DNA of 64,000 nucleotides from Membranipora membranacea (lineage: Eukaryota > Bryozoa > Gymnolaemata > Cheilostomatida > Membraniporidae). Positions 1-11,400 of the stretch are shown here, piece by piece. The translations under genes were made by a program, and so were the position numbers. Where the stretch lies: assembly GCA_914767715.1 (NCBI GenBank), contig OU612066.1:6081001-6145000 (forward strand), given 5' to 3'. The number at the start of each line of letters is the position of its first letter. Positions within the stretch are counted from its first letter, which is position 1. The notes under the pieces are model-generated. The model saw only the letters and a program-made list of their open reading frames with translations. It was not told where the DNA came from and did no database searches.

Positions 1-168
1 TTCATCATTTAGAATTCTTACCTTCAGTTGTTTAGCATATCAGAGTCTTATGAAGTAGTGCCGACAAGACAGTGGACTCCATGTATGTGTCTGTCTCTAC
101 AACAGATTAATTAAGTTGCTTTGAATCTCTCTGTACATCGACCATAGAATTTCATAAAAGACTTGAAA

Positions 169-254
169 GTTCTGCTATCAGTGCTTCTTAGAGGTAAAAT
201 CACACACAAACCTCACAAGGAATGCATCACCTTAATTTCTCATCCCAACAGAAC
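169..254 (-). ncRNA. C/D snoRNA, SNORD61-like, array copy 1
   Basis: Minus strand. Terminal stem GTTCTG/CAGAAC (249-254 with 169-174), box D CTGA at 178-181, preceded by the guide CCTCTAAGAAGCA. The box C region reads GGGATGA (240-246), one base off RUGAUGA. The guide pairs with CTTCTTAGAGG of 18S rRNA. Confidence 0.55.
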
Positions 255-469
255 AAAACTTTTTTCATTCATCACATTACTTCATAGTAAAGAGACCAAC
301 GTACCTGTATTCACTGGTTCTGGAGCAAAAGTGTATTCTGTCTACTCTACTACTGGCCATCACATCACCCTCAAGCTTTCAGCAATCTCTACACAGGATA
401 TCTGAAAACCAAAGATTCAACACTTAGACAACAGGATTAACATCGAGAATTATGTGTTAGATTACCTGA

Positions 470-559
470 CTCTTATATCCTCAGACTGACGTGCAAAAAT
501 CAATAACTATTCTTCATTTGATTTGCATCAGAAGTGCGGGTTTATCATCAACGGAAGAG
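470..559 (-). ncRNA. C/D snoRNA, snR72-like, array copy 1
   Basis: Minus strand. Box C TTGATGA (544-550), D' CTGA, C' ATGAAGA, box D CTGA (481-484). The guide TTTGCACGTCAG before box D matches CTGACGTGCAAA in the large-subunit rRNA. Flanks CTCTTCC and GG...AAGAG can pair. Confidence 0.6.
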
Positions 560-817
560 AATATCACAAAACAAATTACTTGGAGTCCTGTTGGAGACGC
601 AAGTGGTTGCATGCAATATTGTTGAGAGCTGGTTGCACAAGGTAGCTATGAATTAGAATTCTTACCTTCAGTTGTTAAGCATATCGGAGAGTCCAAGAAA
701 GTAGTGCCGACTGGACAGTGGACTCCATGTATGTGTCTGTCGCTAGAAAAGATTAATTAAGTTGCTTTGAAACTCTCTGTACATCGACCATACAGAATTT
801 CATAAAAAAATTGAAAC

Positions 818-903
818 GTTCTGCTGTCAGTGCTTCTTAGAGGTAAAATCATACACAACCCTCACAAGGAATGCATCACCTTAATTTCTCATCCCAACAG
901 AAC
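818..903 (-). ncRNA. C/D snoRNA, SNORD61-like, array copy 2
   Basis: Minus strand. Stem GTTCTG/CAGAAC (898-903 with 818-823), box D CTGA at 827-830, guide CCTCTAAGAAGCA intact. Box C is degenerate (GGGATGA), as in copies 1 and 3. Confidence 0.55.
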
Positions 904-1125
904 AGAAACTTTTTTCATTCATCAGATTACTTCATAGTAAAGAGACCAACGTACCTGTAATCACTTGTCCGGAGCCAAAATGTATTTTGTCAACTCTACT
1001 ACTGGCCATCACATCACCCTCAAGCTTTCAGTCATCTTTACACAGAATATCTGAAAACCAAAGATTCAACACTTAGACAACAGGATTAACATCGAGGATT
1101 ATGTGTCAGATCACCTGACTCTAAT

Positions 1126-1200
1126 ATCCTCAGACTGACGTGCAAAAATCAATAGCTATTCTTCATTCACATCAGAAGTGCGTGATTATCATCAATGGAT
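1126..1200 (-). ncRNA. C/D snoRNA, snR72-like, array copy 2
   Basis: Minus strand. Stem ATCC/GGAT (1197-1200 with 1126-1129), box C TTGATGA, D' CTGA, C' ATGAAGA, box D CTGA (1130-1133). The guide TTTGCACGTCAG is unchanged. A 5-6 bp internal deletion relative to copies 1 and 3 falls between D' and C', outside the guide. Confidence 0.6.
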
Positions 1201-1465
1201 AAAAGGAGAAATCACAAAATAAATGACTGGAAGTCCAGTGGAAGAAGCAAGTAGTTCCAATGTTGTAAATAACTTGTTGCACGAAGGAGCCGCCAAATAT
1301 AATTCTCACTCACCTTAGGTCGTTTAGCATTTCAGAAGAGTCCCAGCAAGTAGTGCCAACTGGACAGAGAACTCCATGTATGTGTCTGTCTCTAGAACAG
1401 ATTAATAAAGTTGCTTTGAAATTCTCTGTACATCCACAATATAGAATTTCATAAAAACTTGTAAA

Positions 1466-1551
1466 GTTCTGCTATCAGTGCTTCTTAGAGGTAAAATCAT
1501 ACACAAACCTCCCAAGGAATGCATCACCTTAATTTCTCATCCCAACAGAAT
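1466..1551 (-). ncRNA. C/D snoRNA, SNORD61-like, array copy 3
   Basis: Minus strand. Stem ATTCTG/CAGAAC (one base change from the other copies), box D CTGA at 1475-1478, guide CCTCTAAGAAGCA intact, box C GGGATGA. Confidence 0.55.
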
Positions 1552-1758
1552 AAAAACATTTTTGCATTCATCTCATTACTTCATAGTAAAGAGACCAACA
1601 TACCTGTATTCATTAGTATTTTGTTAACTCCACTACTGGCCACCCCATCACCATCAAGCTTTCGGCAATCTTCACACAGAATATCTGAAAACCAAAGATT
1701 CAACACTTAGACATCAGGATTAACATAGAGAATTATGTGTTAGATCACCTGACTCTAA

Positions 1759-1840
1759 TATCCTCAGACTGACGTGCAAAAATCAATAACTATTCTTCAT
1801 TTGATTTACATCAGAAGTGTGTGATTGTCATCAATGGATA
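1759..1840 (-). ncRNA. C/D snoRNA, snR72-like, array copy 3
   Basis: Minus strand. Stem TATCC/GGATA (1836-1840 with 1759-1763), box C TTGATGA, D' CTGA, C' ATGAAGA, box D CTGA (1764-1767). The guide TTTGCACGTCAG is unchanged. Confidence 0.6.
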
Positions 1841-2114
1841 AGAGAAGACATATTGACACCAAAATATTATTCAAGTCATAAACTTATCAGGCCTGATATA
1901 CATTGACGCACTGCAACGAACCTTGAATTGAAGACTGTACCAAGATCAGCAGTTCAGGAGGTTTTCATTATCTGTACCTAAAATCAAAGGAGAAAAATGA
2001 CCAGCTTAGGTGTGTATTGCAAAACTGTAAACTGCAAAAAGTAAAGAGGCAAATAATCTCTCTTTGGTAGCGTGACTTTTCATTGCAGAGATGATTATCA
2101 ATGTACTAACTCAC

Positions 2115-2138
2115 CTTGAATATTGATGTTTCAGAAAG
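2115..2138 (-). promoter_or_regulatory. Candidate TOP-type first exon of the snoRNA host gene
   Basis: On the minus strand a pyrimidine run CTTTCT (2133-2138) is followed 18 bases later by a good splice donor, TTCAAG/GTGAGTTAG (exon end 2115). This mimics the short TOP first exon of RPS14 at 4459-4491 and sits directly upstream of the first array unit. A GC-richer stretch at 2220-2310 could be the core promoter. This is inference from layout; no TATA box is evident. Confidence 0.3.
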
Positions 2139-2438
2139 ACTGAGTGTGAAAATCTATGACAATGAAGCAGAGAGCAAAACTACACATATCCACCAGCTAG
2201 CCCATAGCTATACTCCTGCAACACCATCTCGGAGATCCGCCCGCCTAGACCTGCCCATACCACCATCCACTCGAACCGAACTCCGATCGAAGTGTCCGCT
2301 CATGGTCTATCATAATGTTCAAAAGTCACTCTCGATTCCACTTTTTTGTTTTTATATCCCAAGATCAATAATAGATTTTGAATAATTTTTAAAATCTCTG
2401 ATCAAATATAAAGCAACTATATATAGTAGCTCTTACAC

Positions 2439-2444
2439 TTTATT
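2439..2444 (-). terminator. Polyadenylation signal of RPS14
   Basis: AATAAA on the minus strand, about 165 bases past the RPS14 stop codon. It is the first canonical signal downstream and lies before the possible first exon of the snoRNA host gene. Confidence 0.55.
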
Positions 2445-2609
2445 TGACAGTAGTAAGCACTGTATGACAGACAACTCATTAAAATGATGTTTGCATGATA
2501 ATAAATAGCCTGAAGTTTCTGTGTCTGGTGAAAAGAGTAGAAACAATGAAGCAACATAGTCCGATGTAGAGGTGAATGGCGTTGCTTGTATATATCCTTG
2601 TAATTTTGA

Positions 2610-3898
<1,289 letters not shown>

Positions 3899-4458
3899 AT
3901 TGACTTTCCGAAGATTTCTGCAACATTTAAATGAGGCATTTGTTAGTTTAGGTCATGGTTAAATGGATCTAAAATATTTGGCAACTCTCCCAGTTGAGAA
4001 TGAAAACACAGTTGAGTTAAATAAATTACCAGAGAGAGACTGGGAGAGGAGTAACACTGAGCTGATAGTGAAGCCACACCATCAATGATCAGTATTATAC
4101 TCACTACCAGTTCAGTGCTTAGTTGCTATTATCTGTACGTGTAGTGAAAAAGTTCTCTATTTCTTCATAGAGAGTATCAATTTGTGACTGAGGAACCATG
4201 CAACCAATTCACACCAGACAATGCATGCTTGAACTCTCTGGGACAATTCCTTTTACCATGGGAAAACAGCAAAAAATTTGAGGACCCTTGGAAGTCAAAC
4301 CCTTGAAAAATCTATCAAGCTGATGCCCAGCATTCAGAAATGGTTCCAGATGCATAGTTGAACAGTCACCTTTTCCAAATTTCATACTTCTGGCAGTCAC
4401 AGAGTAGCAGTAGACTTGATGGTTGACAATTGAAATTCAATTATTTTTGGACACTCAC

Positions 4459-4491
4459 CAGATTCTTCAACGGAAATGGAGAAAAGAAAGT
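4459..4491 (-). promoter_or_regulatory. RPS14 untranslated first exon with 5' TOP tract
   Basis: Minus strand sequence CTTTCTTTTCTCC followed by TTTCCGTTGAAGAATCTG and a donor GTGAGTG (exon end 4459). A pyrimidine tract at the start is typical of ribosomal protein mRNAs under TOR-dependent translational control. Transcription start is estimated at about 4491; the intron to the ATG exon is about 540 bp. Confidence 0.6.
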
Positions 4492-4773
4492 CTCACTCCC
4501 TGATTCTCGTTTTATGCGAGATTAGGGTCAGCTGTGATGATAAACTGAAAACAGTGTGAGCAGAACAAAAACAGTCAGTGTGTGGTGTCACTAGATGGTA
4601 CCTAGGGTTTTTTAAAGTTGGCTAAGTTCTTGTGAGTATTTCATGGTAATAGATTGGGAATTACACCTACCAGAACCACCAAGATCACATCAGGATCAAT
4701 TGAGTTTATATATATTATAGGAGGGAGTACTTACTTACTTACTACTTACTAACTAGTCTAGTACTACTACTAG

Positions 4774-4791
4774 CTAGTCACTAGTGACTAG
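4774..4791. repeat. Perfect 18-bp palindrome in a CTAG-rich simple repeat
   Basis: CTAGTCACTAGTGACTAG is its own reverse complement and lies in low-complexity ACTT/CTAG-rich DNA at about 4728-4830, between the divergent RPS14 and ZSWIM8 starts. No function is assigned. Confidence 0.6.
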
Positions 4792-5488
4792 TTTGTTTAG
4801 TTAGTTCTTACTACTCTACTCACTGCTCTCAGTCTTGAGTCAGTCATCATTCAATCATCAGTTCAATGAGCTAACAGCAGGAGAGAGGAAACAGACTACA
4901 CTACAAACTTATAACAGCAACACCTCAGGTTAGGGTGAGCCTCATTGAAATCATTGTACTTTTTTTTCTCACTAAAAAGAGACTGTTTTTCTCAGTCAGT
5001 GTGCATGCATACAAAACCCAGGGCCAAGCACTAGCAGTGTCATTGCTGCATCTGAGCTTTGTTTGTTGTTACAATTAGTTTGTTACTTACTTCACTGTAT
5101 TGTATGTATCCAACTTCATCATTAGCTAATCAAATTCAATCACAAGACAAGTTTATCATAATTCTCAAAGATGCTTGTCTTAATTGTGAAGGTCAGGTGG
5201 ACCGAAGCAGGCGTAGCACAGTTAGTAGTAAGCCTTTGTATTCTAGTTAGTTACTGTGAACAAGGAGTTTGATTAATTTATTTGGATGACTCAGTCTGAT
5301 ATTCGATATCATTCATTACACGTAACTGGTTAATTTTTGTTTCCAGGTTTGCAAGCGGATACACTCTCTGACGATTGTAGCTCACACAAGATTACCAACT
5401 AAACAAGACGCTGCCACTCTAAGCTGCTAGACTGGCTGGAGGGTGCCCCTCTGCCTAGCCGCTTGTATAGCGGGGCTGGTCAACATTC

Positions 5489-8400
5489 ATGGATTTTTTC
5501 TATGACATTGAAGGTATGAGTAATCTTTCTGATTTTCAATCCTCATTTCATTTTAACTCTGGTGTAATCATGTTGGGTATGCCTACAATATCCTTTGGTG
5601 TCAGGCATATTTTCCAATCAAAATATATAGCCTCACCGCATGTGTTGTCCATTATGATTCTCAACTAAAACATTAACATCTCAATGCATTTTAGGAGATG
5701 GAGAAAGATACTCATTCGACAGCGATGGTTTTGATGAAGAATCTATCTGTTCATGGATAAGTGAACCAGAGAGCCTCTGCAATGTATGGCGGGGCTGGAC
5801 ATGGAAAAATAACTCAAAGCATAGCTCATATAACAATCAACATCAATCTAATTGTGAGTGGGCATCCTAGAGTTAAATTGATGACACTCAAGCTTTAGTT
5901 AGGTCCAGACCTATTGGGTTGCTTGAGATATGCTTTTACCTCACACAAACAGCATTAAAGCATTCCAGGCACTGTATTTTGAAAGTTCCATGTTGGTACG
6001 AGATGAGTACACTTTCTTATAATCATATAAATATTCCAGGTACAATAAGCTCCCTGATTGAGCTGTCTGCTAAAGCTGTTGCTGCTCACATTCCGTTTGC
6101 CGTGGTAGAGAGCTACCCTGAACCCATACCAGAAGATCTACAGCTGAAAATAGCCTTCTGGAGTTTCCCTGATAGCGAGGAAGATATCAGGTATTGTGAT
6201 TATGCAGATAAGAAAGGAACATGTTGGGCAGTGACAAGAGGCGCTGCAGGACATTTCCCTCATGCATAGAATACTCTTCCAAAACACCTGGGCAACCATG
6301 TCAAATATATTGTTACATACCTTGCATTTTGAATGTTGAAATGCAAATTTATGATAATTCATTTTGTGCCATTATTTGATTCCAATAGGTTATATTCCTG
6401 CTTGGCTAATGGAAGCCCGGAAGAATTTAACAAGGGAGAGGCGCTCTTCAAGAACGGCTCTGTCAAGGATGCCCTCCAGATCGGTAAGGGTCAATAACCA
6501 AATATATTTGGATTCATCGGCTTGCTAGTGAGTGGCGGTAAAGTTTTAAAGCGATCGTACTGATTCTACAGATCCTCTCTTTATACTTTCAAGATTCATG
6601 TACATTCCTTGGTAGCACTCGATACCATAGGCCTCAAGTCGGTAACTTAGTGCAACTTTCTACATTCTAGTAGAGAAGTTAAATGCGAGAGGAAGTTCTA
6701 TTTGGTATAATCATATAAATATAATAATAATATATAAATACTATTTATATGATTAATGTATGCTGTATATATTTCAGGTTTTCACCTGAGTGGATTAGTA
6801 TGTCCTCCTCAGACAGCACAGAACACTCTACTGAAGGATGGTTACAGGACCAGTGTGGTCTTTGACAGACAGCGGATAACTGCTAATAACTGTACATGTG
6901 ACCAATCTGCCTGGTGTCAGCATATCGTAGCCATCTGTCTACATCGAGTTAATCAGGTATGATTATATTATATTAGCATCTGTTTACTGTACTTTAGCAT
7001 ACTTTTGTTGAGCTGGTTCAGATTTGAATTAATCCATGTACTTACTTGCAATAGTTTAAAGATAAAGTTGCTCAAGTTTGACTGGTTGATTGACAATCTA
7101 CCTGCACAAACGCATTATTAGTATATTTATTCTTTGCAACCAGTCAACTTTCTCTATGCACAAAGAGAAATCTCGCTGCTGAATTTTTTTTGGCCCCACA
7201 GTGTGTCGGCTTGAAATATTGACTGGCCTGAGCGAACAATGAAATGTTCTGAATGGTGGTATAATCTTTGCAGAATGTGATTTTACTGACCAGGGAATTA
7301 GATTTCATTCAATTGCTGACCTCAGCGCAGAGTACAAACTGCTTGCAAAGCTCACATTCAGTGCATTCTCTCACATGGCTGCAAGCTTGAGTACCGACTT
7401 CATTCATGACAGTAGCAAATTCAATGGTTAATTTCAATGTCAGTGTGTGGTTTTCAATCCGTGCCATTGTTTCATTAACACTTTCACCAATACTCCGGTC
7501 AATATATGCTGTGTTAATACTTACAATACCATGACAAATATTAGAGAGATTTGTCAATATTGAACTTGTCTGATAGAGGAATATTCTCATTAGCTTCTCG
7601 TTACTTTTGACAATGGCCTGACTGGTCTGTAGAATGGTGAGAAGTGGCTCACTAGACTTACTTGTCATGTTATTTGCTGTCTCAGACAAGATGATCGGAA
7701 ACTGAGATGCTATCAATCCAATCCTGCCAGCTTGTTCAGATTAATATTCCTGCTCACCAACTGAATCTTATTCAGCCTTGTGATCATGTGTGGTTTTCTC
7801 TTTAGAGACAAATTTACATTCCAGGAAAGGAAATCCACTAGGCTAGCCAAAGTTTTGCATGTCACAAGTCCACTCTCGTTTTAAATCATATACAGCCATT
7901 TACCCATTACATATACTAAAACAGTCCGATTATGTGAAACTTACTCAGTATTTTTCTATATCTTGCAGGCTAAGCAGGTGAAGTTAAGAGCACCCATATC
8001 TGAAAGCCTTAGTAGGCTTGATCGATCTCAGTTACAGAAATTTGCACAGTATCTCATACATGAACTACAAGATAAGCAGATATTACCCCACGCTCAGAGA
8101 CTATTAGATGAACTACTATCTACTTTACCCTCGGCTATTAATAAACTAGATGGCGCTCCAGGTCAGTGTTTTTTCTTGTATTGTTGCTTGACCATTTTGT
8201 GATCATTTCGGTAGTGGACAAACACACGAAAATAACCATAAGTATTGTAAACTTGGTTGGCTCCGATCCTTACATTATCGATGGTTATCAGATTAGAAGA
8301 CTACTTTTCTTCATGTCGCCCAGAGCAGACAGGGCAGCTTGATCTCAGTTTATAAATATGGCCATAACTCTTTTAGAATGACTTTGCACCAATTAATGCT

Positions 8401-11400
8401 ACCTGCTCTCTATATACCGTGATGTTTTCTAGCAGCATGATACAATCACTTGCACATATGGCAAAGTGGATTTGTTATATTGAATCCGTTACAATCTAAA
8501 TTGATCTCACTGATTAATATATATAACTTTGTTGAACTGCTGAATCATAGGCATACCGGTCATATGGGGTACAAACAAAAATATCTTCTTTTCTTTCTTC
8601 TCCTTCCTATTGACCCAAGATAAGTGAGTTGTGAATGATTCACGTAAATTACACGCTTCACATTGACCCGGCTTGTTTATAGGAATAGGCCTTTGTATGA
8701 AGTCCTTTGTTATCAGCAAGCCTTTGTCTCGCTGAGTACAGGGCAATATTTACACTACTAGAAGTGATGGCTATAATTGTTTTCAGAGCCTTTTTGTCAT
8801 TTTAATGAGCGGCTGATTCTGTTATGACTGTGTGAGTCTAGTAATGCCTGCCTGTCAAGTTGCTGTTCCTCTGCTTGAAAAAAAAGGATGTCTCCTTAAT
8901 AAACAAGCAAGTCACAGGTCAACAACTCTATTGCAAAATTTTAAACACCACAACCTTCTAAACAACATAGATGACGTTTTTGCTATCCGAATGGCTGGTG
9001 CAATGCATGTTTTTGAGATTTGTTTACGTTGTTGAGAGTTTGTCTCGCTATGCTTATATTTGACCCTGGATTCTATTTATAGATCCGACAGCGGGTCCAG
9101 AGGGCGACACTCACGCTGCATGGTATATGGATCAGCGCATATTACATGAAAATATTAAGAAGACTTTAGTCAAATTTTGTGTACCCTCACCTGTTGTATA
9201 TAGGTAAGTGATGTGTGCTAATATGTATTACTGTATATTGGCCTCATTACTCCATCTGTAGTTTGTACAGGTATGACTGGTAGTAACATTTCTTCCTTTT
9301 CCTGGGAATGTGGTTGATAATGAAATACTACTACCAGCAATCCTGGCACAGTTTGAGCAGGTCAACTCCTCCATCTTGTATACAGAGTTAATCCAAAAGA
9401 AGAAAAGTAATAACTAGATGATTTCTAATGCATGTTGAGCATATATCATATTACATATGGTCATGGTTGGGCCTACTCTGTTACGGAGTGAGTGAATAGG
9501 TAGCACAGAAATATTGACCAAGGTCTGGCTCACCGCTTCACGGTTGAATGTGAGTAAGTAGTTGTCCCCACTGTAGGCTTTCGTCAGGTATTTGATTACT
9601 AAATAGACGCTGTGTATAACCGTGCCGATCACCTCGCTAACCCTGGGGTGTTATGTAGGCTGGGCTGAGTTCAAACTCATGAGTTATGTAAGAAGCTTGT
9701 GTCAGTGATCCTGGACTGCAGTGAATACAGTGACCAGTTCATTGACTGCTGATTTGAATAATATCGGCACAAGTCCTTCATAATTAATGATAGCAATTAC
9801 TAATACTCTTTGATGATAGTTATGACGTCACTTGTTTTTCAATTAAATTAAAAGATGTTGTTAAATTTTTCATATTGCATCCCTATTTATCGCAATGTCA
9901 TCAAGCAAATCAGTTTTGAAAATATCAGTACCACGCACCAGAAAAAGTCCAAACGTGCATAGTGTTATTGTCATCACCATGGTAACGATACTATTCTACT
10001 CAGGTGTCACCAGGTATACAGTACAGTACCGGGTGGCCTTAGGCATTATATTCTACATAAATGTCTCTAAACTTCATCTCTTTGCTAGCAATATACCAAT
10101 TAATGGCCTATTGTTATGGTCAGATCAGACAACTGATAACTATCGTCCTAAGTGACACACATTTTGTCCTTTTCCAAAACTAATGGCATAATATAAAAAA
10201 TTATAAAATTAAAAATTACTTATGAGTATGTCATGGCTGGTAACTTGAGCTTCTTTGTAATGGATTAACTCCACACAGTTTCCTGGATTAATGTCTCAAT
10301 ATGAATATAATCCTTCTATAACCCTCATAACCATCTGTCCAACTGGTTAGCAACCTTTGTGTGAAGCATTTATTTTCAATCCATCATTATTACGATAACG
10401 GATCTTGTGGCCGCTCTCTGATCTTGAGCAATATAAGTTTCACCTGGTGACAACAATATCTGTAAAATGATTATGAAACATAATTGTCCACTTCAGAAAA
10501 AATAACTAGTATCCATCTTTCTGTCTGTGTATTAGATTTTGACAGTTTTTGTATGTTTTGTTGCAGTGATCTCAATTGTTTATCGTCGAGTGCGCCTCCT
10601 GCTGCTGCCGAGTGGCAGAGCTTACTCCGTCCTCTCAGGGGTAGGGAACCAGAAGGTATATGGAACCTTCTATCTATTGTGAGAGAACTTCTCCGTCGGC
10701 AAGATAGTAACGCTGTACCTCTACTAGAAATACTTACCGATGAAATGTTACAATGTGAACAGGTGAGACTATCTACTGTACTCTCAGTTATTTGTTTCTC
10801 TGTCAATGATATTATCAGTCCTGCATCTACAGAAAATCAGATTATTTTCAATTGCAAATCCTCCTAGAAGGTTTGTGAGCATACATAAGACTCTCAATAT
10901 CAAAACCACCCTAATCCATTTTGTTGTTCCATTGACATACACTGTAAAAATAGGACGGTCGTAAAAAAATGGGACCAACAACACTTTTCATGAGCAGCAA
11001 TAAAGGTAGTTCAAATGTCATAGAACGGACTCAATTACTGACACACTGAACACTATCCCTATTTGATTACAGCTCTTAGTATGGTGGTTTACAACGAAGA
11101 TATCATCAGCACATAACAGTGTAACATTGTCTAAAACCAACGGCAGTAACTCCAACTCAGCTCAGAATGCGGCCTCTAGCCTATGTGATGAGATAGTAAC
11201 ACTCTGGAGGCTGGTGGCTCTCAATCCACGTCTCTCACCAGTACAGAGGGACGATCTTAGATCTCAGCTAGAAACTTGGCACATTATGACTCTTGATAAG
11301 GTTTGTAGTCGAGTATCATAAGTAGTTTTAGGAAAATTCCAAAAATCTTCAACATCCCAGCCATCATCAAATAACCTTGAAGACACTGGCAGGTGTAAAT

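Larger units (their letters stand above)
1..2138 (-). ncRNA. Non-coding snoRNA host gene, tandem RPS14-derived units (3' end off the window)
   Basis: Three direct repeats of about 645 bp, read on the minus strand. Each has the order snR72-like snoRNA, short exon B', SNORD61-like snoRNA, short exon C'. This is the order of RPS14 intron, exon, intron, exon at 2932-3597. Exon-like blocks with AG acceptors and GT donors are B' at 1604-1684, 955-1050 and 305-401, and C' at 1314-1391, 666-742 and 22-96. Donors read GTACG/GTATG (B') and GTAAG/GTGAG (C'). The exons resemble RPS14 exons (B' keeps TTGCTGAAAG and a CAG/GTA end) but are shortened, have unequal lengths and no shared reading frame, so no protein is expected. 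The snoRNA guides are better kept than the exons. By analogy with GAS5 and UHG, spliced exons would be discarded and introns processed to snoRNAs. Transcription is inferred, not seen. The possible first exon is 2115-2138. Alternatively these are decaying pseudogene copies. Confidence 0.6.

Noticed and set aside
163-405. Open frames of 60-90 codons on the plus strand across the left repeats
   Set aside because: They run antisense to the snoRNA-bearing units, are not preserved between the three copies, and cross snoRNA boxes and splice sites.
8766-8820. C/D-like segment in ZSWIM8 intron 6 with a 10-nt match to 18S GCTCATTAAA
   Set aside because: Box C is imperfect (GTGATGG), the spacing places the target two bases off the known A99 site, and no terminal stem is seen.
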